Source of the DNA: Sorangium cellulosum
Lineage (GTDB): Bacteria > Myxococcota_A > Polyangia > Polyangiales > Polyangiaceae
Length of the DNA: 64,000 nt
Assembly (NCBI RefSeq): GCF_002950945.1
Contig: NZ_CP012673.1
Location: forward strand, 5,703,001-5,767,000
Direction: 5' to 3'
The notes beneath the pieces were generated by a model, which was not told the DNA's origin, ran no database searches, and saw only the letters and a program-made list of their open reading frames with translations. A program made the position numbers and the translations under genes. The stretch's first letter is position 1. Every line of letters begins with the position of its first letter. Positions 7,634-16,703 of this stretch are shown here, piece by piece.

Positions 7634-10600
7634 GCAGGCGCAGGGGGGCGCGCGCGGGCTGGCGGGCCTGCCCGCGCGCGGCGGCGAGCAGGCGCTCGAG
7701 CGCCTCCTTCGCGCGCTGCCGGCGCTGCGGCTCGGGGAGCGCGCCCGCGGCGAGCAGGCGCTCGGTCTCCGCGCACGGCTCGGCGCGATCGCCGGAGGGA
7801 TCCGGCCCGCAGATCCGCTCAAGGGCGCCGCGGTCGCGCGGGGCCGGCTCGCCGGCGAGCACGGCCGCGGCGGTCTGGATGAGGAGCGCCGTCGCCGACG
7901 CGCCGGCGCTCACCCCCGCCCAGCGCTCGACGAGCTCGGGCTGCTTGGAGAGCCGCGCGAGCACGTCCCAGCGCTGCTCGCGCACCGCGAGCTCCGTCGC
8001 GAACAGCACGACCTTCAGGTTGCGGCCGAGATCGGGGAGGGCGCGCGTCGCGTCGTCGAGCGCCATGAGGTCGTCGACGACGCTCGCGTCGAGCGCCGCG
8101 GCCGCGCAGCTCACCGCGACGCTGAGCAGATCGGCCCGCAGCGCCGGGCCGAGCGCGGGCGCGCGGCCGAGGGCGCGCGCCGCGGCGAGCACGAGGGGGC
8201 CGCAGTGCCCGTCGCGCCGCTGCCGCGCGAGCAGCACGCCGGCGTCGTAGAGCCGGCCGCCCTGGCGCAGCGCCTCCACGGCGGCCGTGAAGGCGTCGGG
8301 GTCGTACGTGCCCCGCTCCGCCGCCGTGAGGAAGTCGTCGAGGCTGCGCAGCATCGGGCACGCCGCCGCGCTGCCCGCGCGCCGGAGGTGCGGCAGCTTC
8401 CCGAGGACGTCGGCGATGCGCAGCGAGAGCGCGAGCGGGTAGGCGTCGCAGGCGGGCTCCTCGTAGCCGCCGAGCTCGACCTTCGCGGCGGTGCACGGGA
8501 GCGGGGCGGCGACGGCGGCGAGCGATCGCGCCGTCCGCGAGACCAGCGGCCGGAGGTCGGCGAGGGCGGCGAGCCCCGCCGGCAGCGGTTCGAGCAGCCG
8601 CGCCGCCGCGGCGTCGTCCGTGTCCGGCGGCAGCAGGCCGCGGACGAGCGTCCAGAGATCGCCGGCCAGGAACGGGTGCCCCGCCTCGACCGCGAGCTGG
8701 GCGTCGATCGCGAGCAGCGCCCGCGCGTCCCTGCCCCACGCGAGCGGGCGCTCGGAGGGCAGCGCGCGCCCGCCGAGCCGGAGGCCGAACGAGAGCGCGG
8801 CGATCGCCCGGCGCGCCGCGGCGGCGCCGCGCTCGGCGTCGCGCTCGAGGAAGTGGTAGGCGGCCGCGAGCGCCGCGGTGCTGACGTAGGCGCGCGCGGC
8901 GTCCTCGTCGGCCTGCGGGGAGCCCTCGGGCGCGAGCGCCGCGGTGAGCGCGCCCTCCGGGGCGCCGCGGGTGCGGAGGCCGAGGCCGAGCTGGAAGCCG
9001 GTCGACCCCTCGAGCAGCCCGGCGCCGTACGAGACGTCGACGCTGAGGGAGAAGACCCGGGTCGCGGTCTTCTCCTCGTAGCGGTACGTCATGCGCGGCA
9101 CGTGGAGGCCGCGCGCGTCGGCGGCCTCCAGGAGTCGGTCGAGCGCGTCGCGGGCCTCGGCGCGCCGGCCGGCGGCGAAGTCGCGCGCCGCGCCCATGAC
9201 GGCGAGCACGTCGCCCGCGGGGGCCGCCTGGCAGGCGTCGTCCGAGGCGCGGCGCATGGCGTCCGCGTAGGCCGACGGGTCCGGGGCGACGCCGCGCCGG
9301 GCCTTCGCGATCTCGGCCAGGTACGAGAGCGCCCACGCGACCCGGCTGCCGCTGTCGTTCGCGAGCGCGACCGCCTCCGGCGCCGGCGGGCGGCCCAGGA
9401 CGGCCGCGCCGAGCAGCGAGGCGAGCAGCCCGAGGTCGGCCTGGTCGCGGAGGCCGAGGGCGGAGAACGCCCTGGCGTAGCCGACGAGCAGGCCGCCGAG
9501 GTCGCTCTCGGCCGGGGCGGGCGGCAGCGACGCGAGCGCGTCGAGGAGGGCCACGCCGGCCGAGCCCTGGCCGGGGCCTCGCGGCCCCGCGTCCCCCCGG
9601 AACACGCCGGCGAGGCCACGGAGCATCCGGCCGAGCGGGGCGCCGCTCTGCTCGGCGAAGCGCTCGGCGGTGGAGGCGCCGAGGACCGCGCGGGCGAGCC
9701 CGTAGCCGCCGGTGACGGCCTCCGCGAGCGCGCGATCGTCCCCGTCGGAGAGGGCCGCCGCGACGGCGGCCTCGGCGTCCGCGGTGGGGATGGTGAAGCG
9801 CACACGGGGCTCCGGCGCGCCCGCGCCCCCCGCGCTCGGCGCGCGCGGCGGCGCGGCGAGCAGGTCCATCACGTCGGACAGGACCGTGACGAGGAGCCGC
9901 GCCCGGCGCGCCCACGCGCCGTCGCCCTGCCTGTACCGCGGCGCGAACAGGATCCGCCCGCGCACGTCGCCGAGCCGCGCGAGCGCGCGGCGGGACTCGG
10001 GGCTCGGCCCGCGCCCGGCCGCGGGGCAGGTGTCCTTCGCGGGCTCCGGATCTCGCTTGCGCGCGCGCTCGCTGAAGAGCACCGCGAGCACGCCGTCGGC
10101 GAGCGTGGCGACGTCCTCCACGATGCCCGGCGGCGGGGCGTCCTCCGCCGCTGGGCCGCCGCCGGCCGCGGCGAGCCCCGCGACGGCGCGCCGGAGCGCG
10201 TCGCGCGCCTCGCGGCGCTCCGGGGGGAACCGGGCCGCGTCGGTCGCCCGCGGGTCGAGGGCGCCGGCGACGCCGAGCGCGGCGTAGCGCGAGAGGGCCG
10301 CGGCGAGCGCCGCGAGGTCGGGGTAGGGCAGCTCCGGGGCGGGCGCGAGCGCGCGCCCGATCTGCGCGGACGAGAACGCGAGGTCGGGCGCCTGGTCGGA
10401 GAGCACCCGGTAGAGCGCATCGGCGGCGTAAAGGCCGGCGACGCCCCACCCGGACTGCGCCGTGAGCTCGCCGCGCAGCTTCGCGGTGAGCGCGCCCTGG
10501 AGGGCCAGGAAGTGCGCGGGCTGCACCTCGGGCGGGTACGCCATGCCCGCGAAGACGCCGGTGAGCGCCGCGCCGAGGACGGCCTCCGCGTCGCGCGCCT

Positions 10601-12047
10601 CGGCCATCCGGCGCTGTACGGCGACCTGCGTGAGATCGACGACGGCGTCGCGGAGGCGCGGGTCCGCGAGCACGCCGGGGCTGTAGGCGAGGGGGATCTG
10701 CGCGAGCGCGCGGTAGCGGCGCGGCTCGGCCTCGGCGAGCGCGCGCAGCGCGGCGAGGTGCGCGAGGCCGAGCTCGGTGACGCGGCGGTACACGGCGCTG
10801 CCCGGCGGGCCGGCCGCGGGCCCGGCGCCGCCCTCGGGCGCGCCGCCGCGCTGCGCGCGCTCGTAGAGCAGGCTGGGCGCGTGGGCCCACGTCGTGCTCG
10901 TCTGATCGACCGCGCGGACGAGCGCCTCGTAGCGGGGCAACCACGCCTCGAGCGGCAGGCGTCCGCGCGGCGCGGACGGCGCGGCGGCGCCGGCGCGCGG
11001 GGCCAGCGCGCCCGCGAGCGCCGCGGCGAACACGAGATCGCGCGCGCCCTCCATCGGCGGGGCGGCGCCCTGACCGCAGCCCGGCGGCTTTCCGAGCAGG
11101 TCGTCGAGCGCGGCGCGGCGATCCGCGGGCACGGCCCGCAGCACCGCGGCGCCGCGGGCGCGCCACGCCGCGCGGCCGTCGCGGGCCGTGCGCACGCGGA
11201 GGAGGTCGCCGTAGGGCGTGTCGTGGGGCGCGGGCGGAGGCTCCGCCGGCGGCGCCGCGGGCGTCGCGGGCGCGGCGCCGTCCTCGCCGTCGTCGAGCGC
11301 GATCCCCGCGGTCCCGAGCAGCTGCAGCGCGTAATGGCCGCGCAGCGCCGGCTCGTCCTCGGCGGCGCGCCCCTTCAGCGCGGCGGCGAGGGCGTCGGCC
11401 GCGCGCGCGGCCTCGACGTAGCGGAAGCGGCCGGCGTCGCTGAAGGCGCGGCGCACGAGCGCGGCGATCGCGATGTCGTCCGCGATGCGCGCGAGCGACG
11501 CGTCGCCGGCCGCGATCGGCGCGGCGCCCGCCATGAAGGGCCCCAGCGGATCGCGCGGGAAGATCTGCGCCGTGCGGCCGCGGCGCGCGGGGGCGTAGAC
11601 GAGGTGCTCGTACCCGAGGGCCTCGCCGAGCGCGAGGAGCAGCGCCTCGGCGCCGAGCGCCCCGGGGGCCGGCAGGGGCGCTGCGTGGATCCAGGTCGCG
11701 CCCCTCGCGCCGTTGCCGGCGGCTTTCGCGCCCGCCTCGACGATGACCGCGACGGTCGGCCTCGGCCCGCCGCGCCGGTCGAGGTCGCGCAGCAAGAGCG
11801 CCCACGGGTCGCCGGCGTTCCGGGCGGCGCGGGCCTCGACGTAGCCCAGGGCGAGCTCGCCCGCGGCGCGGCCCTCGGCGACGGCCGCGGCCAGGGCGCG
11901 CTCGCACGGCTCGATCCGCGCCGGGTCGCAGCGCGCCGCCGGCCGGTGCGCGGGGCCGGCGGGGCTCGCGCCGCTGCAGCTCGCGAGGAGGAGCACCGAG
12001 AAGCCCGAGACCGCGCGCGCCGTCCAACCGGCTCGACCTTGCCGCAT
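7620..12047 (-). CDS. Very large lipoprotein (1475 residues) of unknown function
   Basis: The product begins with a basic N-region and a lipobox (LLLASC, Cys25), so it is predicted to be lipidated and exported. The remaining 1450 residues are very Ala/Leu/Arg-rich and look almost entirely alpha-helical, with Pro-rich linkers around residues 260-280. Repeated 'LxxALxRYAxLG'-like helices hint at a TPR-like or other helical solenoid, but I see no clear repeat period. Cysteines are sparse, and there is one region with more beta character near residues 975-1040 (RMTYRYEEKT to FQLGLGLRTRG). No family is recognised. The opposite strand also has a long open frame, but it is Arg/Glu/Gly-rich, lacks a signal and reads as a shadow. 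The start has only a weak ribosome binding site. Confidence 0.75.
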   Translation of the reverse strand: MRQGRAGWTARAVSGFSVLLLASCSGASPAGPAHRPAARCDPARIEPCERALAAAVAEGRAAGELALGYVEARAARNAGDPWALLLRDLDRRGGPRPTVAVIVEAGAKAAGNGARGATWIHAAPLPAPGALGAEALLLALGEALGYEHLVYAPARRGRTAQIFPRDPLGPFMAGAAPIAAGDASLARIADDIAIAALVRRAFSDAGRFRYVEAARAADALAAALKGRAAEDEPALRGHYALQLLGTAGIALDDGEDGAAPATPAAPPAEPPPAPHDTPYGDLLRVRTARDGRAAWRARGAAVLRAVPADRRAALDDLLGKPPGCGQGAAPPMEGARDLVFAAALAGALAPRAGAAAPSAPRGRLPLEAWLPRYEALVRAVDQTSTTWAHAPSLLYERAQRGGAPEGGAGPAAGPPGSAVYRRVTELGLAHLAALRALAEAEPRRYRALAQIPLAYSPGVLADPRLRDAVVDLTQVAVQRRMAEARDAEAVLGAALTGVFAGMAYPPEVQPAHFLALQGALTAKLRGELTAQSGWGVAGLYAADALYRVLSDQAPDLAFSSAQIGRALAPAPELPYPDLAALAAALSRYAALGVAGALDPRATDAARFPPERREARDALRRAVAGLAAAGGGPAAEDAPPPGIVEDVATLADGVLAVLFSERARKRDPEPAKDTCPAAGRGPSPESRRALARLGDVRGRILFAPRYRQGDGAWARRARLLVTVLSDVMDLLAAPPRAPSAGGAGAPEPRVRFTIPTADAEAAVAAALSDGDDRALAEAVTGGYGLARAVLGASTAERFAEQSGAPLGRMLRGLAGVFRGDAGPRGPGQGSAGVALLDALASLPPAPAESDLGGLLVGYARAFSALGLRDQADLGLLASLLGAAVLGRPPAPEAVALANDSGSRVAWALSYLAEIAKARRGVAPDPSAYADAMRRASDDACQAAPAGDVLAVMGAARDFAAGRRAEARDALDRLLEAADARGLHVPRMTYRYEEKTATRVFSLSVDVSYGAGLLEGSTGFQLGLGLRTRGAPEGALTAALAPEGSPQADEDAARAYVSTAALAAAYHFLERDAERGAAAARRAIAALSFGLRLGGRALPSERPLAWGRDARALLAIDAQLAVEAGHPFLAGDLWTLVRGLLPPDTDDAAAARLLEPLPAGLAALADLRPLVSRTARSLAAVAAPLPCTAAKVELGGYEEPACDAYPLALSLRIADVLGKLPHLRRAGSAAACPMLRSLDDFLTAAERGTYDPDAFTAAVEALRQGGRLYDAGVLLARQRRDGHCGPLVLAAARALGRAPALGPALRADLLSVAVSCAAAALDASVVDDLMALDDATRALPDLGRNLKVVLFATELAVREQRWDVLARLSKQPELVERWAGVSAGASATALLIQTAAAVLAGEPAPRDRGALERICGPDPSGDRAEPCAETERLLAAGALPEPQRRQRAKEALERLLAAARGQARQPARAPLRLPTSR

Positions 12048-12334
12048 GACGAGCGCGTGACCTTACACAAGACCGTGGCTCGCCGCGATGGGTCGCGGGT
12101 CCCGCGGCGCCGGTCTCGGAATCGAAATCACGAAGTTATGGCTGCGGCGTAACACCCCGACACGCGGCGGAGGGCAATCGCTGTGTTGAACGTTCCACTC
12201 GACGTTTCGAGGCAGGCTGGTCGCGCATTGCGAGGTCGCCCTCCGCCGAGCCGGGGCAGATCCCTGCCGCGGGGCGCGCCGGAGCCGGCTGCCACCACCT
12301 TCCTGGCCGTGGGGCGCCATGCTACGCCGACGTC

Positions 12335-14742
12335 ATGCGGCGAGCATCCGAGCGACGAGGTGCGGGCGGCGGCGGGGGCAGGGCTTTCATCGGGCGCGGC
12401 GCCTCGGCGGCGCTCGGCCTCGCGTCCCTCGCGCTCGCGGGCTGCAGCGAGGCGGAAGGCGGGTATGCCGGGACGACGTCGCGCGTGATCGACGACCCGA
12501 CGACGATCTACGTCAACAACACGGGAGAGCCCGAGTACATCGATCCAGGCAAGCTCAGCGACTCGGTGAGCGGCGTGCTGGTCCAGCAGATGTTCGAGGG
12601 CTGACCACGTACGGGGCCGGCGATCTCCGCCCGGTGCAGGGGGTCGCGACGCACTGGGAGCAGAGCGACGACAACCGGATCTTCCGGTTCCACCTGCGGC
12701 CCGAGGCGCGCTGGTCGGACGGCAAGCCGGTGACCGCGCACGACTTCGAGTACGCGTGGAAGCGCGTGCTGCGCCCCGCCACCGCCTCGCTCGCCGCGAC
12801 GAACCTGTTCGTCCTGAAGAACGGCGAGCTGTTCAGCCTGGGCAAGCTCAAGGCGCTGCGCGAGGCCGCGCCGCTCCGGACCGCGCCGAGGCCGGACGCG
12901 CCGCCCGCGCTCGATCTGCCGAAGGGCGCGTTCGTGGTGGTGCTGGCGCGCTCGCCGATCCGGGTGGACACGTCGGTCGCGCCGCTCGCCGCGCTGCCGG
13001 AGGGCGCCGCCAAGGTGACGTTCGCGAAGGGCGACGGGAAGGGCGGCTCGGCCGACCGGCTCACGCTCGAGGACTCCGGGGGCGGCGCCGCGCCGCTCGG
13101 CCCCGCGCCAGGGGGCGGCTGGCAGGGCGCCGCGGTCGACATCGTGCGCGCCGGGCCGCCCTGCCAGTGCAACGGCGCCACCGACCGCTGGTTCGAGCTC
13201 GAGCGCGCCGGCGTGCGCGGCTTCCTCCCGGGCTGCATGCTCTCCCCGGCAGCGCCGCCGGCCGACAAGGAGGGCGCGGGCGCGGCGGGGCGCGAGACGT
13301 ACGCGCTCGTTGCGCCGCACGCGGCCCTGCCCCGGTACGACGCCGCGGCCCCCCCGCCGGCGGCGCAGGGCGAACCCCCGGTGGGCTTCGTGCCCGACGC
13401 GTTGCTCGTCGAGGACGACAGCGCCGTCGGCGTCCGCGCCAGGGACGACCTCACGCTCGACGTGGAGCTCGAGCAGCCCACGCCATACTTCACCGATCTC
13501 ACGAGCTACGTGACGCTCTTCCCCGTGCGCAAGGACGTCATCGAGGCGTTCGAGCGGCGCGGCGAGCCCGAGCTCTGGTTCCGCCCCGACAACATCGTGG
13601 TCAACGGCCCTTACACGCTCGACGAGTGGAAGTTCCGTTACGAGATCACGATGAAGCGGAATCCGATGTACTGGAACCGCGACAAGCTGAAGATCCACCG
13701 CGTCGTCTGGCTGCAGATCGAGCAGTACAACGCCACGATGAACATCTACAAGGCGGGGGACCTCGACTACATGGGCGACAACTCCTCGCTCCCCTCCGAG
13801 CACCAGGGCTGGCTGTCGACCAAGAAGGACTTCCGGCGGTACCCCTATCTCGCCACGTACTGGTACGAGTTCAACACGAAGAAGCCGCCGGTCGACGACG
13901 TCCGCGTCCGGTGGGCGCTGAACCTCGGGATCGACAAGCAGCAGATCGTCGACAAGATCACGCGGGCGGGGCAGACGCCGGCGACGCACTACGTGCCGGA
14001 GTTCACCGGCTCGGGGTACGCGGAGGCGGTCGCCGAGGACAAGCGGCGCGGGGTGGATCCGTTCTCGTCGCCGGAGGTCGGCTTCAACCCCGAGCGCGGG
14101 CGGGCGCTGCTCGCGGAGGCGGGCTACGAGGTCGTCCGGGAGGGCGACGGATACCGGGCGAAGGACTTCCCGGCGCTCGAGATCCTCTACAACACGTCCG
14201 AGGGCCACAAGCAGATCGCCGTCGCCATCCAGGACATGTGGAAGCGTCACCTCGGCGTCGCGGCCACGCTGCGGAACGAGGAGTGGAAGGTGATGCTGAA
14301 GAACGTGCGCGACGGCCACTTCCAGGCGGTGCGGTTCGGCTGGAACGGCGAGTTCAACCACCCGGCGACGTGGCTCGGCACGTTCCTCTCCTACAGCCCG
14401 CAGAACCGGACCAGATGGGCCGACAGCGAGTTCGACGAGATGATGCGCGTCGCCGCCACGACGGCCGATCCCAAGGAGAGCATCCAGCTCTTCCGCAAGG
14501 CGGAGAAGCGGGCGGTCGACGGCATGGCCAAGATACCGCTCTACTTCTACACGAAGTCGACCCTGCTGAAGCCCTGGGTCAAGGGGTTCGTCGGCAACGC
14601 GCGCGGCATGCAGCTCGTGCAATGGCTCTGGATCGACCCGAACTGGCGCGACAACCCCTCGAACGAGATCGCGTTTCCGCAGCTCGAGTTCCCGGAGCCG
14701 GGGCGGCTCGGCCCCACCCTGAACGGGCCGGCGGTGCCCTGA
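12335..14742 (+). CDS. Peptide ABC transporter solute-binding lipoprotein (SBP family 5), frameshifted
   Basis: The gene starts at ATG 12335 with a lipoprotein signal (ASLALAGC) and closely parallels the paralogue at 16704-19106. After 89 codons the frame hits a stop at 12602-12604, but the family sequence continues immediately in the +1 frame (LTTYGAGDLRPV...) to 14742. The paralogue has GAGGGG where this gene has GAGGG (12596-12600), so one G is missing. The body is a family 5 (OppA/DppA-type) binding protein: WSDGKPVTAHDFEYAWKR, LEQPTPYF, NIVVNGPYTL and RWALNLGIDKQ are typical. About 190 residues of unusual sequence are inserted after YAWKR...LKNGELF. It is either a recent pseudogene or an assembly error. 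The galE gene follows. Confidence 0.85.
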
Positions 14743-14800
14743 GCGCAGCAGGGGCGGCGTGAGCGCAGCAGGGGCGGCGTGAGCGCTGCAGGGGCAGCGC
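14741..14800 (+). repeat. Three tandem 20-bp repeats at the 3' end of the binding-protein gene
   Basis: The unit GAGCGCAGCAGGGGCGGCGT occurs at 14741-14760 and 14761-14780 exactly, and once more at 14781-14800 with two changes. The first copy overlaps the stop codon of the upstream gene, and TGA is repeated at each boundary. I see no gene in the rest of the gap up to galE. Confidence 0.8.
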
Positions 14801-15027
14801 CGCGCCGAAGCGCACCGAGCCTTCCTTGCCGTACGACCTCTCCCGCACGACACTGGCTCACCCGGATGATCGTCGGGTGAGACCCGAGCCTCCTTCGGCC
14901 GGGCCCCGAGGCGGCGCCGCCGATCGGCTGTCGGCGCTCTGCGGCGGCGAAGGTCCCCGTTGACGGGCTGACCTTGGCCATGGCCTAGTCGCCGCCGACG
15001 CCGTATGGACCATCTCGGGAGACAGGC

Positions 15028-16044
15028 ATGAGCAAGACGATTCTGGTGACGGGAGGCGCGGGTTATATCGGCTCGCACACCTGCGTGGAGCTGCTCCGCG
15101 CGGGCTACCGGGTGGTCATCCTCGACAACCTCTGCAACAGCCGCAAGGAGGCCGTGCAACGCCTGGAGCGGATCGCCGGCCAGCAGGTGACGTTCGTCGA
15201 GGGGGACATCCGCGATCAGGCGCTGCTCGCGCGGCTGCTCTCGGAGCACCCCGTGGACGCGACGATCCACTTCGCCGGGCTCAAGGCCGTGGGCGAGTCG
15301 GTGGCAAAGCCGCTCTCGTACTATGACAACAACGTGGGCGGGACGGTGTGCCTGCTCAAGGCGCTCGAGCAGCATGGCGCGCGCAAGCTCGTGTTCAGCT
15401 CTTCTGCCACGGTGTACGGCGATCCGGAGCGCGTGCCGCTGGATGAAGGGTGCCGGCTCGGCCCGACCAACCCCTACGGGCAATCCAAGCTCATGGTGGA
15501 GCACATCCTGCGCGACGTCGCGGCGACCGGGAGCTGGTCGCTCGCGTCCCTGCGTTATTTCAACCCGGTGGGCGCCCACGAGAGCGGGCTCATCGGCGAG
15601 GACCCGAACGGGATCCCGAACAACCTGACGCCGTTCATCACGCAGGTGCTGGTGGGGCGGCGCGACAAGCTCCGGGTGTTCGGGGGCGACTGGCCGACGC
15701 CGGACGGCACCGGCGTGCGGGATTACATCCACGTGGTCGACCTCGCGCTCGGGCACCTCGCCGCGCTGAACCGGATCTTCACGGCGGGCGACAGCTTCAC
15801 CGTCAACCTCGGCACCGGTCGTGGGTATTCCGTGCTGGAGATGGTGGCCGCGTTCGAGCGGGTCAGCGGGAAGCGGGTGCCTTACGAGATCGTCGCCCGG
15901 CGCCCCGGGGATGTCGCCTCCGTGTACGCGGACCCGGCGCGGGCGACGGAGCTCCTCGGCTGGAGCGCGGAGCGCGATCTCGAGACCATGTGCCGCGACA
16001 GCTGGCGGTGGCAGGAGCAGAACCCGACCGGGTTTGCGAGCTGA
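15028..16044 (+). CDS. galE: UDP-glucose 4-epimerase
   Basis: This 338-residue protein is a typical GalE. The NAD-binding motif is GGAGYIGSH (residues 9-17). The catalytic region has SSSATVYG followed by Tyr150-x-x-x-Lys154 (NPYGQSKLMVEH). The UDP-sugar region contains YFNPVGAH, NNLTPFITQV and GTGVRDYIHVVDLA, all diagnostic of GalE as opposed to other SDR epimerases. It interconverts UDP-glucose and UDP-galactose in the cytoplasm, linking galactose use to glycan synthesis. GGGAGAC lies upstream of the ATG. It is flanked by two transporter binding-protein genes and is close to the glycoside hydrolase GH31, which fits a carbohydrate context. Confidence 0.97.
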   Translation: MSKTILVTGGAGYIGSHTCVELLRAGYRVVILDNLCNSRKEAVQRLERIAGQQVTFVEGDIRDQALLARLLSEHPVDATIHFAGLKAVGESVAKPLSYYDNNVGGTVCLLKALEQHGARKLVFSSSATVYGDPERVPLDEGCRLGPTNPYGQSKLMVEHILRDVAATGSWSLASLRYFNPVGAHESGLIGEDPNGIPNNLTPFITQVLVGRRDKLRVFGGDWPTPDGTGVRDYIHVVDLALGHLAALNRIFTAGDSFTVNLGTGRGYSVLEMVAAFERVSGKRVPYEIVARRPGDVASVYADPARATELLGWSAERDLETMCRDSWRWQEQNPTGFAS

Positions 16045-16095
16045 ACGCGCGCGGCGGGCGCTGCGTCTCCGGCGCCGGGCAGGTCGGCGCCGGGG

Positions 16096-16434
16096 TCAGG
16101 CCCGCCGAGCGCGCTTGCGCGCCGCGGGGCGCCGTGGCGGGGCGGCGGGTTCGCCGGTGCCGGCATCGCCGTCGCCGAGCACGTCCTCGGGCGTGGGGGC
16201 CGTGAGAACCCGCGTCGTCCAGGAGACGAGCGCCGTCTCGCTGGCGGCAAGGATCCGGGCGCTGACCTCGGCTGGCACAGCGCCGAACCGAGCCGCGAGC
16301 AGATCCAGCAGCGTCTGCGCGCGGCCCTGGGCGCGGCCTCTGCGTTCTCCCCTTCGTTCGATCTCGTCCAGCACCGTCACGATGGCCTCCTGGGCCCGCG
16401 GGCCCGCCGCCTTCTCCAGGATCACTTTACCCAC
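16096..16434 (-). pseudogene. Truncated copy of the Rpn/YhgA-family nuclease gene (internal deletion)
   Basis: The 112 codons match the C-terminus of the complete copy at 19147-20256 (ILEKAAGPRAQEAIVTVLDE, ERRGERRGRAQGRAQ, LLARFGAV, TPEDVLGDG). Directly in front, the DNA switches to the same leader found before the start codon of the intact copy (CTCGTGGGTAAAGT here, CTCGAGGGCAAAGT there). The first 247 codons, about 740 bp, have been removed, including the start codon and the nuclease domain. The readable start at 16434 is a GTG inside the former ribosome binding site. It also has fewer GRAQ units. It should be nonfunctional. Confidence 0.85.
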
Positions 16435-16565
16435 GAGGACCGAACCCCTCCTCCCCAGACATCCTGAAGCCTACTTTACCCCTCCACTCATCAGTCCGCC
16501 AACTCGTATCATGCTCCTGGATTGGCATTATCCTGTGATCGCTTCTGCGTTGCTTCCGTAATGCG
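16435..16565 (-). promoter_or_regulatory. Conserved leader shared by the two rpn copies (copy 1)
   Basis: About 130 bp upstream of the truncated rpn copy align with 20257-20397 upstream of the intact copy. Blocks such as GACCGAACCCCTCC, ATGCTCCTGGAT and GATCGCTT are identical in both, and similarity stops at TTCCGTAA. This defines the upstream edge of the duplication. It presumably contains the promoter; I cannot place -35/-10 boxes with confidence. Confidence 0.6.
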
Positions 16566-16703
16566 CACTTCGGGATGTGTTCCACGCTACTGCCCAGGTG
16601 CGGCGCGCGGGCGGCCCCGCTGCGCCCGCGCCCGAGGTGGGATCACGCGTCGCGCACCACGCGGCTTGCCCTCGAGGTTCCGCTTGCGGGATATTCACAA
16701 CGG

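Noticed and set aside
8205..12152. Long plus-strand frame of 1315 codons
   Set aside because: It is Arg/Glu/Gly-rich, with no signal or family; the opposite frame has a lipobox and better composition.
16575..16703. N-terminal extension of the second SBP to ATG 16575
   Set aside because: The extra 43 residues lack a signal; the lipoprotein signal follows ATG 16704.
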